NCBI GenBank assembly: GCA_029248335.1 | Contig: JAQWJM010000202.1 | Location: 29,327-93,326 of the forward strand | Length of the DNA stretch: 64,000 nt | Direction of reading: 5' to 3' | Origin: UBA12014 sp029248335 | Lineage (GTDB): Bacteria > Planctomycetota > Phycisphaerae > Phycisphaerales > SM1A02 | Shown here: positions 35,215-43,525 of the stretch, in pieces | How the letters are laid out: each line of letters begins with the position of its first letter | Position numbering within the stretch: the stretch's first letter is position 1 | The notes under the pieces: model-generated | Seen by the model: the letters and a program-made list of their open reading frames with translations, nothing else | Told to the model about the DNA's origin: nothing | Databases searched by the model: none | Position numbers and translations under genes: made by a program

Positions 35215-35994
35215 GTGATTCCCAAGATCCCCACCAAGCAGTTCCTCATCGGAACCGTCGCGATCCCGACCCTCGTCGCCCTCTCCCTCGGCTCGTTCGC
35301 CGGATCGGCCTCCGCCGACCTGGTCACGCTGCAGTCGGACCGAAACGGCACCCTGTACGAGACCAATGGCGAACCGCGTGCGAACGGCCTCGGACAACAC
35401 CTCTTCACCGGCGTGACGAACCAGGGATTCCGCCGCCGTGGACTCCTCGACTTCGACCTCGCCCCGTTGCTCGCCGGCCCGGTCACGATCGAATCCGTGA
35501 CGCTTCGGCTCCACGTCTCGCAGACGAATGCCCCACCGGCGAACGTCGGCCTGCATCGACTGCTCGCGGACTGGGGCGTGGGCACGACCGACGCCGGGGG
35601 CGGCGAAGGCGGCGGCGGTCCCGCGACGCCCGGCTCCGCGACCTGGGACAGCGCTTTCTACGACACCGTGGCCTGGGCGAACCCGGGCGGCGATTTCGCC
35701 TCCGAGGCGTCCGCGTCGAGCGTGCTCGAAGGCACCGGCTGGAAGTCCTGGAGTGGCGCCGGACTCGTCGACGACCTCCAGTCGATGGTCGACGGCGACA
35801 TGAACCGCTTCGGCTGGCTGATCCTCGGGGACGAGACGGGCAACGGAACGACGTTCCGATTCGACTCGATGTTCATCGGCGACGCATCACTCCGACCCGA
35901 ACTGATCGTGGAATACGCCTCGGTCCCGGCACCGGGCGCGATCGCCCTGCTTGGCGTCGGCGGACTCTTCCGAGGCCGACGCCGGGCGGACTGA
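35215..35994 (+). CDS. Exported PEP-CTERM-like protein with DNRLRE-type domain
   Basis: A 259-residue protein. The signal peptide (helix about 10-30, cleavage near ASA at 34) is followed by a beta-rich domain with DRNGTLYETNGEPRANGLGQ and TIESVTLRLHVSQTNAPP, features of DNRLRE-like secreted domains. The end is VPAPGAIALLGVGG, then GLFRGRRRAD: a Pro-containing PEP-like motif, a hydrophobic helix and an Arg cluster. This is a sorting signal recognised by exosortases in planctomycetes and cyanobacteria. I chose GTG 35215 because AGGAG lies at 35201-35205; an ATG at 35179 is possible. It is divergent from rdgB. Confidence 0.8.
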   Translation: MIPKIPTKQFLIGTVAIPTLVALSLGSFAGSASADLVTLQSDRNGTLYETNGEPRANGLGQHLFTGVTNQGFRRRGLLDFDLAPLLAGPVTIESVTLRLHVSQTNAPPANVGLHRLLADWGVGTTDAGGGEGGGGPATPGSATWDSAFYDTVAWANPGGDFASEASASSVLEGTGWKSWSGAGLVDDLQSMVDGDMNRFGWLILGDETGNGTTFRFDSMFIGDASLRPELIVEYASVPAPGAIALLGVGGLFRGRRRAD

Positions 35995-36017
35995 ACGAAC
36001 GGCGTTCCCATCGCGGA

Positions 36018-37649
36018 TCAGGTCTGGAGCACACCGGTCGCGAACGGCCTCGAGGTGTCGCATCCATCGGCGAACATCAAGGCTTCGCCGAGCTCCCGAC
36101 GCGTCTCCACCGGATCGATCATTCGATCGACCCAGCCGCGGGCCGCGCCGTACAGCACGTCCTGCTGTTCCGAATAGCTCGCGGTGATCGCGGCGAGGAG
36201 CTGGGCGTGGGTCTCCTCGTCGACCTCCTCCCCGCGCCGCTTCCGGGCGGCGAGGTCGATCTGGAGGAGGACGTTCGCCGCCTGCGCAGCGCCCATCACG
36301 GCGCATCGGGCGTTCGGCCAGGCCAGCGTGAGGAACGGATCGAACGCGCGACCGCACATCGCGTAGTTCCCGGCGCCGTAGCTGGCATTGATCAGCAGCG
36401 AGATCTTGGGGACCACGCAGTTGCTCATCGCATTGACCAGCTTGGCACCCGCCCGGATGATCCCGCCCTGCTCGCTGTCGCGTCCGACCATGAATCCGGT
36501 GGTGTCGTGGACGAAGACGATCGGGATCCGCTTCTGGTTGCAGTCCATGATGAAGCGGGCGGTCTTGTCGGCCGCGTCGTCGTAGATGACCGCCGGCATG
36601 TTCACCGCTTCCGACGGCCCGGCCTTGCCGCCGGGCATCTTCCGCTTGGTCATCATCCGCTGGTTCGCGACGATTCCGCAGGGCCTGCCTTCGATCCGGG
36701 CGTACCCGCACACCAGCGACCGCCCGAAGTCGGCTCGATACTCGTCGAAGGAATCCCCGTCGACGACGCAGCCGAGCAGATCGCGCATGTCGTACTGTCG
36801 GCCCGGATCGGGATCGAAGACGTCGAGGATCTCGGTTTCGGCACGAGCCGGTTTCGCCGAGGGGAACGGTGGTTCGGGCCGCGTCCGCGCCGACATGCAG
36901 GCGAGCATCAGCCGCTGCAGCCGGGCGATGCAGGCCTCGTCGTCCTTCTCGCGGAAGTCGATGGTCCCGGAGATCTCCGCGTGCATCGCGGCACCGCCGA
37001 GCTCCTCGCTGTCGACCTCCTGGCCGATGGCGGCCTTGACCAGTGCCGGACCGGCGAGATAGAGGCCGCTGCCCTCGGTCATGAGCAGGGTGTCGCAGAG
37101 GACCGGGAGGTATCCCCCGCCCGCGACGCAGTTGCCCATGATCGCGGCGATCTGGGGAATTCCACTCGCACTGATCACCGCGTTGTTCCGGAAGATCCGG
37201 CCGAAGTCGTCGGTGTCGGGGAAGACGTCCTCCTGAAGCGGAAGGAACACACCCGCGCTGTCGACGAGGTAGATCAGCGGAAGCCGCGCCGACTGGGCGA
37301 TGACCTGGGCCCGGATGATCTTCTTGCAGGTCATCGGAAAGAACGCGCCCGCCTTCACCGTCGCGTCGTTGGCGACGATCATCGCGGGCCGCCCGCCGAC
37401 CTGGCCGATTTCGGTGACCACCCCCGCCGAGGGCGCTCCCCCGAACTCCTCGTACATGCCGGCCGCGGCGAAGAGCCCGCATTCGAAGCGCGGGGCGTCC
37501 GCGTCGACGAGTCGGTCGATCCGCTCCCGCGCCGTGAGCCTGCCGTGTCGATGCTGCCGTTCGATGCCCTTGGAGCCGCCGCCGAGCCGGATCCGGTCGG
37601 CCTCCGCGCGCATCGCCTCGATCGCCTGTTGGAGAGTGTCGGACGCCAT
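36018..37649 (-). CDS. Acyl-CoA carboxylase, carboxyltransferase (beta) subunit
   Basis: A 543-residue protein like the beta subunits of methylcrotonyl- and geranyl-CoA carboxylases. Conserved parts include the N-terminal HGRLTARERIDRLVD, the acyl-CoA pocket LIYLVDSAGVFLPLQEDVFP and FGRIFRNNAVISASGIPQIA, and the C-terminal FVHDTTGFMVGRDSEQGGII. The enzyme transfers carboxyl from biotin to an acyl-CoA such as methylcrotonyl-CoA in leucine breakdown. No biotin carboxylase alpha subunit is found nearby, so the partner must be encoded elsewhere. Exact substrate cannot be fixed. Confidence 0.9.
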   Translation of the reverse strand: MASDTLQQAIEAMRAEADRIRLGGGSKGIERQHRHGRLTARERIDRLVDADAPRFECGLFAAAGMYEEFGGAPSAGVVTEIGQVGGRPAMIVANDATVKAGAFFPMTCKKIIRAQVIAQSARLPLIYLVDSAGVFLPLQEDVFPDTDDFGRIFRNNAVISASGIPQIAAIMGNCVAGGGYLPVLCDTLLMTEGSGLYLAGPALVKAAIGQEVDSEELGGAAMHAEISGTIDFREKDDEACIARLQRLMLACMSARTRPEPPFPSAKPARAETEILDVFDPDPGRQYDMRDLLGCVVDGDSFDEYRADFGRSLVCGYARIEGRPCGIVANQRMMTKRKMPGGKAGPSEAVNMPAVIYDDAADKTARFIMDCNQKRIPIVFVHDTTGFMVGRDSEQGGIIRAGAKLVNAMSNCVVPKISLLINASYGAGNYAMCGRAFDPFLTLAWPNARCAVMGAAQAANVLLQIDLAARKRRGEEVDEETHAQLLAAITASYSEQQDVLYGAARGWVDRMIDPVETRRELGEALMFADGCDTSRPFATGVLQT

Positions 37650-37798
37650 GGTGCTCTCGAGTGCCTCCGAGGGCCTCTGCCACGGATTTCACCGCGGGCA
37701 AAGAGTGGTTGCTGACCTGAAAAACGGGTTTCCGACCCGGACGGGCCATCAGGATACCGCCTTGGGGGCCCGGAACGAAGGTCCGGGAAGATCCGGGG

Positions 37799-37826
37799 TT
37801 GCCCGCCCCCGGTGGATCGCTACAAT
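37799..37826 (+). promoter_or_regulatory. Sigma-70-like promoter of rpsO
   Basis: TTGCCC (37799-37804) is spaced by 16 bases from TACAAT (37821-37826), a five-of-six match to the -10 consensus. Transcription near 37833 would give a leader of about 80 bases before the rpsO start at 37914. Confidence 0.6.
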
Positions 37827-37913
37827 CTTCGATTCGAGAAATCAGCAGAGAACTCATCACACTGACGGCGGCCGGGACGGCCACCCAACGCAACGACAGG
37901 ATCGAAGAAGCTC

Positions 37914-38183
37914 ATGAGCATTTCACTCGCCCGCAAGGCCGACGTCCGCAAGGATCACGGTCGACACGATTCCGACACGGGATCGCCCGAGGTCCAGATC
38001 GCGGTCCTCACCGACCGGATCAAGACCCTTCAGGATCACTTCGCCGACCACAAGCACGATCACTCGTCGCGACGTGGACTTCTGGCGATGGTGAGCCGTC
38101 GCAACAGCCTGCTTCGCTACCTCCAGCGAACCAACCGCGACAACTACCTCGCGACCATCAAGAAGCTCGGCCTCCGCAAGTAG
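37914..38183 (+). CDS. rpsO: Ribosomal protein S15
   Basis: An 89-residue protein of standard length. The S15 signature DSDTGSPEVQIAVLTDRIKT (20-39) and the C-terminal SRRGLLAMVSRRNSLLRYLQ are clear. It binds 16S rRNA in the 30S platform. It precedes pnp, as in many bacteria, with 192 bases between them. A GC-rich hairpin (CCGCC, TTC, GGCGG at 38204-38216) in that gap may be part of a leader structure for pnp. Confidence 0.97.
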   Translation: MSISLARKADVRKDHGRHDSDTGSPEVQIAVLTDRIKTLQDHFADHKHDHSSRRGLLAMVSRRNSLLRYLQRTNRDNYLATIKKLGLRK

Positions 38184-38375
38184 GACCGAATATGCCGCGG
38201 CGACCGCCTTCGGCGGCAGTCGACGGAGTGCAGTGAGTCGACACGCCTGCGCTCCGTCCTCTGCCCCAGGACGCGGTACCGCGATCCCGCGCGTGGTTCC
38301 AATCGATGGAACTGCGCCACCCCCCGCGATCACGGACCAGAAGTCCGCGATCAGCAATGCAAAAGAGAGGCAATC

Positions 38376-40586
38376 ATGCCAGTCACTTTCGTTGAACGAG
38401 AGATCGGCGGTCGCATCCTGCGACTCGAGACCGGTCGCGTCGCCAGGCTCGCGTCCGGCGCCGTCATGGCGAGCTACGCCGATTCCACCGTCATGGCCAC
38501 CTGCGTCCGGGCGAACCCCCGACCGGGAATCGACTTCTTCCCCCTTCAGTGCGACTACCGCGAGAAGCTCACCGCCGCGGGCAAGTTCCCCGGCGGCTTC
38601 CGCAAGCGTGAAGGCGCTCCGAACGAGAAGGAAGTCCTCACCATGCGGATGATGGACCGTCCCATCCGTCCGCTCTTCCCCGAAGGATTCATCGACGAGA
38701 TCCAGATCCAGGCGTGGGTCATGAGTCACGACGGCCAGAACGACACCGACGTGCTCGCCTGCACCGCCGGCTCCGCCGCGGTCTGCCTCACCGACGCCCC
38801 GTTCATGGGCCCGGTCGCGACCGTTCGAGTCGGTCGGATCCTGACCGACGACGGTGAGGTCTTCGTGCTCAACCCGACGGTCGCGCAGATGGAGTACTCG
38901 GATCTGGACCTCGTCCTCTCCGGCCATCCCAACGGCATCAACATGATCGAAGTCGGCGCCGCCGAAGTCGAGGACGACGTGGTGCTCGAAGCGATCCGCT
39001 TCGGCTACGAGGAGGGCGTGAAGCCCATCGTCGAACTGGTCCTCGAACTCTGCGAGAAGTGCAACGCCCCCGAAGCCAACCCCGGCAAGCTCCACGTTCC
39101 CTCCGAGGAAGTGATGAAGGCCGTGAAGGACCAGGTCTACGATCGACTGGTCGAGGCCCGGAAGATCGCGAGCAAGAAGGACCGGAACGCGGCGGTCGGC
39201 GAACTTCGCGAGGAGGCGCTCCACGAGTGCTTCCCGCTCCCCCAGGACGCCCCGTACGCGGAATACAAGGCCGCCGAGGACAACCGTTCGCAGGCGAAGG
39301 ACGCCTTCCGGACTCTCGAGAAGAAGATCACCCACATGCTCGTCGCCGAGCACGGCATCCGAGCCGACGGCCGGGGGCTCAAGGAGATCCGCCCGATCGA
39401 GATGGAGCCCGGAATCTTCAGCCGGACCCACGGTTCGGCCTTCTTCCAGCGTGGTGAGACCCAGTCCCTCGTGACCTGCGCCCTCGGCACCAACAAGGCC
39501 GAGCAGATCGTCGACGGCCTGCTGCCCGAGTACGCCAAGAAGTTCTACCTTCACTACAACTTCCCCCCCTTCTGCGTCGGCGAAGCCGGTCGCATCATGG
39601 GTCCCGGTCGTCGTGAAGTCGGCCACGGCGCCCTCGCGGAGCGATCGCTGCTCGGCATCATTCCCAGCACCGACGACTTCCCGTACACCATCCGGCTGGT
39701 CAGCGACATCACCGAGTCCAACGGCTCCTCGAGCATGGCGTCGGTGTGTGGTGGCTGCCTCGCCCTGATGGACGCGGGCGTTCCGATCCGGAACACCTGT
39801 GCGGGCATCTCCGTCGGCCGATTCACCTCCGCCGACGGCAAGGTGAGCAACGTCACCGACATCCTCGGCGAAGAGGACGTCTTCGGCGAGATGGACTTCA
39901 AGGTCTCCGGCACGCGAGAAGGCATCACCGGCATCCAGCTCGACCTCAAGGCCCTCGGCCTCGACGTCGACGAGATCGGCGTGATCTTCGAGCAGGCGAA
40001 GGAAGGCCGGTTCCAGATCATCGAACAGATGGAGTCCGTGCTTGCGGCCCCCCGCGAGGACATCTCCATGTACGCCCCGCGCATCATCACGGTCAAGATC
40101 GACCCCGACAAGATCGGCAAGCTCATCGGCCCCGGTGGCAAGACCATTCGCGGCATTCAGGAGCGGACCGGTTGCTCGATCGACGTGGAAGAGGACGGCA
40201 CCGTCCTCATCGGCTCCACCGATGGCGAAATGGGCCTGCAGTGCAAGGCTGAAGTGGAAGCGCTCGGTGCGGAGATCCGCGTCGGAACGGTCTACGACGG
40301 CAAGGTGGTCTCGGTCAAGGACTTCGGCGCCTTCATCGAACTCGCCCCCGGCACCGATGGCATGTGCCACATCTCCGAGCTCGCCCACGGCTTCGTGAAG
40401 TCGGTCAGCGACATCGTCTCGATCGGCGACTCGGTCAAGGTCAAGGTCATCAACGTGGACGACACGGGCCGCATCAAGCTGTCCAGGCGTGCCCTGATGG
40501 ATCCGCCGGCCGACGGCGAAGGCGACGGCGACAGCCGCGGCGGCGGAGGCCGCCGAGGCGGCGGTCGCGCCGAAGCCCCGGCCTGA
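38376..40586 (+). CDS. pnp: Polynucleotide phosphorylase
   Basis: A 736-residue protein with two RNase PH-like cores (MMDRPIRPLFPEGFIDEIQI in the first; the second has MGPGRREVGHGALAERSL), a KH domain (KIGKLIGPGGKTIRGIQERT) and an S1 domain (GKVVSVKDFGAFIELAPGTD, GRIKLSRRAL). It degrades RNA from the 3' end using phosphate and makes nucleoside diphosphates. The C-terminus ends in a Gly/Arg-rich tail. It follows rpsO, and a strong terminator lies 24 bases after the stop. Confidence 0.97.
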   Translation: MPVTFVEREIGGRILRLETGRVARLASGAVMASYADSTVMATCVRANPRPGIDFFPLQCDYREKLTAAGKFPGGFRKREGAPNEKEVLTMRMMDRPIRPLFPEGFIDEIQIQAWVMSHDGQNDTDVLACTAGSAAVCLTDAPFMGPVATVRVGRILTDDGEVFVLNPTVAQMEYSDLDLVLSGHPNGINMIEVGAAEVEDDVVLEAIRFGYEEGVKPIVELVLELCEKCNAPEANPGKLHVPSEEVMKAVKDQVYDRLVEARKIASKKDRNAAVGELREEALHECFPLPQDAPYAEYKAAEDNRSQAKDAFRTLEKKITHMLVAEHGIRADGRGLKEIRPIEMEPGIFSRTHGSAFFQRGETQSLVTCALGTNKAEQIVDGLLPEYAKKFYLHYNFPPFCVGEAGRIMGPGRREVGHGALAERSLLGIIPSTDDFPYTIRLVSDITESNGSSSMASVCGGCLALMDAGVPIRNTCAGISVGRFTSADGKVSNVTDILGEEDVFGEMDFKVSGTREGITGIQLDLKALGLDVDEIGVIFEQAKEGRFQIIEQMESVLAAPREDISMYAPRIITVKIDPDKIGKLIGPGGKTIRGIQERTGCSIDVEEDGTVLIGSTDGEMGLQCKAEVEALGAEIRVGTVYDGKVVSVKDFGAFIELAPGTDGMCHISELAHGFVKSVSDIVSIGDSVKVKVINVDDTGRIKLSRRALMDPPADGEGDGDSRGGGGRRGGGRAEAPA

Positions 40587-40610
40587 TCCAGGCCCCACCT
40601 CGAATGCACG

Positions 40611-40643
40611 GACCCCGGACCACCAGTTGGTCCGGGGTCTTTT
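40611..40643 (+). terminator. Intrinsic terminator after pnp
   Basis: GACCCCGGACCA (40611-40622) and its exact complement TGGTCCGGGGTC (40628-40639) make a 12-bp stem with the loop CCAGT, followed by TTTT (40640-40643). It ends the rpsO-pnp unit. Confidence 0.93.
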
Positions 40644-40969
40644 CTTGCGCCTCAGGGGAGAACGACGGTCGGATTCTGAATCGCCTGTGGGCAATCACCC
40701 GAGAAGCCGCAAAATGCCCGCTGCGCGACGGAGTTCCGAGAATCTCGGGGAAGAAGGGTTGCGAAAAGTCCATCTTCTCCCGAGAATCAAGGAACCGGAG
40801 AGAGAAGTCGGTCGTTGGCGGGGAAGTTCGTCGTCTCAACGACGACGAGACGCCCCGACGAAGGCCACTCCCGGTGGATGCGAAGGCGGACCGACCGCTT
40901 CGCGAGTAGTGCATCGAGCTCGGCACCCCCCGAGTACACGCCCCACCTTCTGCTGCGAGAATTCCAGAC
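40644..40969. other. Gene-free region between pnp and the cold-shock gene
   Basis: No supported coding frame. A small palindrome CCGAG-AAT-CTCGG is seen near 40734-40746. The stretch should hold the promoter and leader of the cold-shock gene, but no clear -35/-10 pair is visible. Confidence 0.5.
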
Positions 40970-41269
40970 ATGGCTGATACGAACCTGATCGAAATCGAAG
41001 GCGAGATCAAGTGGTTCGATCCCCGGAAGGGATACGGCTTCATCGTCGGCCCGGAGGGCCAGGACATCTTCGTGCACTTCACCGTCATCGAACAGGACGA
41101 AGGTTTCCGAACCTTCCGTGACGGCGAACGCGTGATCTACGATGCGAACGACGGCGCCAAGGGCTGGTCGGCGACCAAGGCCCGCGCCGTTGAAGCCCGA
41201 GCCACCCAGCCGTCGGTGACCGAGACCAAGCCCGACGTCGCGGTCACCACCGAGCAGCCGGCCGACTGA
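40970..41269 (+). CDS. Cold-shock domain protein
   Basis: A 99-residue protein. Residues 8-70 match the cold-shock fold: EGEIKWFDPRKGYGFIVGPE with RNP1 KGYGFI, and RNP2 DIFVHFTVIEQDEGF. The domain binds single-stranded RNA or DNA and acts as an RNA chaperone. A non-conserved acidic and Thr/Val-rich tail (about 75-99) extends the usual 65-70 residues. A hairpin follows the gene. Confidence 0.93.
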   Translation: MADTNLIEIEGEIKWFDPRKGYGFIVGPEGQDIFVHFTVIEQDEGFRTFRDGERVIYDANDGAKGWSATKARAVEARATQPSVTETKPDVAVTTEQPAD

Positions 41270-41313
41270 AGGCGTGGGGCGACGGATTCCCCGAACGACG
41301 CGGATGATCGAAT

Positions 41314-41352
41314 CGACCCGTCGGCCGACTTCAGGCCCGCGGGTCGTTCTTC
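41314..41352 (+). terminator. Terminator-like hairpin after the cold-shock gene
   Basis: CGACCCG (41314-41320) pairs with CGGGTCG (41340-41346), with an inner GGCC/GGCC stem, and is followed by TTCTTC. The T-tract is interrupted, so strength is uncertain. It lies between the cold-shock and histidine-kinase genes. Confidence 0.5.
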
Positions 41353-41380
41353 ATGAGGGGATTCCTGGAAGGCAGATGCG

Positions 41381-42265
41381 ATGAATCCGTTCATCTGGGG
41401 TGTGATCACCGGTCTCGTGCTTGGAGCCGCGATCGTCGCGGCGACGGCCCGACGCGCGATCTCGATCCGCGAGGAACGGGCTCGACGGGCCGAGCGCCGC
41501 GCCGCGGATGCGGAACGTCTCGCCGAACTCGGCTCGCTCACGGGTGGCCTCGCCCACGAGATCAAGAACCCGTTGTCGACCGTGATCCTCAACGCCCAGC
41601 TCGTGGAGGAGGCGATTCGAGACCTCGACGCCCCCGAGGACGAGACCACGCCGATGCTTCGGCGGGTGGACGCCCTCGTCCGTGAAGCCGATCGACTTCG
41701 AACGATCCTCGCCGACTTTCTCCGCTTCGCCGGGCGTTTCCAACTCGATCGGGAACCCACCGACCTGGTTCGCGTCGTCGAGGACGTCCTCGACTTCTTC
41801 CATCCACAGGCGGACGCGGCCGACGTCGTGCTTCGGCCCGACCTTCCCACGCACCCGATCAAGGCCGAGGTGGACGCCGCGATGTTCAAGCAGGCGTTGC
41901 TCAACATCCTGATCAACGCGGTGCATGCGATGGAGGGGAACCCCCCGGAACGTCCTCGGGAACTGCTGGTCAGGATCGCCGCGACGGAGACGGACGTCTC
42001 CGTGCACGTCATCGACAGCGGACCGGGCGTGCCCGAGGAGATGCGGGAGCGGATCTTCCATCCCTACGTCAGCGGCACGCTGGGTGGCTCGGGACTCGGC
42101 CTCCCCACCGCGCGACGGATCGCCGAGGAACACGGGGGCCGGATCAGCCTCGACGTGCTCGCAGGCCGCGGAAGCGACTTCACGATCTCCATTCCCCGGA
42201 ACGTCCCGACCGACTCGACCGAGACCGGACGCGACGAGATCAGTCGATCCAGTCCTTCGCCTTGA
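41381..42265 (+). CDS. Membrane-anchored sensor histidine kinase
   Basis: A 294-residue protein. One N-terminal membrane helix (about 5-22) leads to a short coiled coil and a HisKA domain with the phospho-acceptor His59 in GGLAHEIKNPLST. The HATPase part shows the N-box NILINAVHAM, DSGPGVP (G1) and GGSGLGLPTA (G2), so it should be catalytically active. There is no sensor domain outside the membrane and no response regulator next to it; it is an orphan. The last 26 bases overlap the end of the convergent topoisomerase VI A gene. Confidence 0.92.
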   Translation: MNPFIWGVITGLVLGAAIVAATARRAISIREERARRAERRAADAERLAELGSLTGGLAHEIKNPLSTVILNAQLVEEAIRDLDAPEDETTPMLRRVDALVREADRLRTILADFLRFAGRFQLDREPTDLVRVVEDVLDFFHPQADAADVVLRPDLPTHPIKAEVDAAMFKQALLNILINAVHAMEGNPPERPRELLVRIAATETDVSVHVIDSGPGVPEEMRERIFHPYVSGTLGGSGLGLPTARRIAEEHGGRISLDVLAGRGSDFTISIPRNVPTDSTETGRDEISRSSPSP

Positions 42266-43502
42266 GCCGCTCGGGAACGTAGGTCTCGGTGACGTAGGAG
42301 ATGTCCTTGGTGATCAGGGACTCGACCTCCATCTTGAAGCCGTTCGAGATCATCCGCTTGATCTCCTTCTGCCAGACGCGACGGTCGGCGAACCAGGGGT
42401 AGGCGGCGATCTGCTTCGCCCGCTCGAGATCCCGGTTGTTCAACTCGATCTTGACGTCGTCGGAGAGCCCGCACCGCGCGTAGTCGTCGGACCGGATTCC
42501 CAGATACTTCGCCTCCGGAACCGCCATCCTCCCGCTTTCGTACGCGAGGTTGATCGACCCCTGCTTGATGACGCTGTAGATGTAGTGCCCCCACGGGTCG
42601 CAGTCGAGCAGGCAGTAGATGGGCAGCCCGAGCTCGGTGTTCAAGCGGTGCAGGAGTCGGCGGACGCCGCGGGGCGGCTGCCCCGACCCCTCGGTGAGGA
42701 TGCAGTTGTGGGTCTCCCAGAATCGATCCTCGTTGAATCGACTCCAGACCGTGTCCTTCTCGACGTGCAGCACGAAGTCGGCCTCGCACTTGCCGAACTG
42801 GATCACGCTGGGTTCGCAGATCGAGGGGATCGCATAGCCGCCGGTGCCCATCCGGCGGCAGTTGATCTCGTCGCCGTTGTCGAAGACGGTGATGTTGCCG
42901 ACCATCGTCCCCCGCTTCTTCGCGAAGACGTGGAGGTTCTCGCGGAGGGAGTCGATCGACACCTCGAGGTCCTCGAGCACCACGTCCGACTCCTCCTGGC
43001 CGTCGAACGTCTTCTCCTTGGTGCCCGCGATGGTGTGCAGCGACTTGTAGTACATGCCACGAAGGCTGAGAGTCTTTCCCGCCTGGACCAGGTCGCGGCA
43101 TCCATCCGCGACCAGCATCGTCTGCATGAACTTCTTGGCCTGCCCGAGATTGAAGAGCATGCGGCGCTGCTTCGCGTCGCCCATCTCGAGGAGCCGCTTC
43201 GACTTGTTGAATCGAACGTTGGAGATCGACCGGGTGGGAACGTCCACGAACGGATCCGCGAGCTTGAGACTCTGCTTCACCACCGAAGCGCCGAGCGACT
43301 CGATGCGGTCGACGGTCCGGGCGTCGATCTTCGCCTTGGCCTCGGGATCCACCGCGGCGGAGATCTTGCGTCGCTTCTTCGTCGTGCCGAGCGAGGAGCC
43401 GCCCGCCTTCGCGGCGGACTTCCCGGCGGATTTCGCCGAGGTCTTCCTGACCTTCTTCCCGGAGCCCGGCTTCTTCGAATCACCTGCTGGCTTGGTTGCC
43501 AT
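42240..43502 (-). CDS. top6A: DNA topoisomerase VI subunit A (Spo11-like) with basic N-terminal tail
   Basis: A 420-residue protein. The DNA-cleaving winged-helix region has LSLRGMYYKS, with the likely catalytic Tyr at 151 or 152. The Toprim part has Glu248 in VEKDTVWSRFNED and the DxD pair in LLDCDPWGHYIYS (Asp300, Asp302). Topo VI is a type IIB enzyme that passes one duplex through a double-strand break. The first 47 residues are a disordered Lys/Ser/Ala-rich tail (KKPGSGKKVRKTSAKSAGKS) like histone H1, absent from archaeal subunits. It follows subunit B with a gap of 23 bases. Topo VI is rare in bacteria. Confidence 0.93.
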   Translation of the reverse strand: MATKPAGDSKKPGSGKKVRKTSAKSAGKSAAKAGGSSLGTTKKRRKISAAVDPEAKAKIDARTVDRIESLGASVVKQSLKLADPFVDVPTRSISNVRFNKSKRLLEMGDAKQRRMLFNLGQAKKFMQTMLVADGCRDLVQAGKTLSLRGMYYKSLHTIAGTKEKTFDGQEESDVVLEDLEVSIDSLRENLHVFAKKRGTMVGNITVFDNGDEINCRRMGTGGYAIPSICEPSVIQFGKCEADFVLHVEKDTVWSRFNEDRFWETHNCILTEGSGQPPRGVRRLLHRLNTELGLPIYCLLDCDPWGHYIYSVIKQGSINLAYESGRMAVPEAKYLGIRSDDYARCGLSDDVKIELNNRDLERAKQIAAYPWFADRRVWQKEIKRMISNGFKMEVESLITKDISYVTETYVPERLKAKDWID

Positions 43503-43525
43503 GAATCACGAATTCCTTTGCTGGG

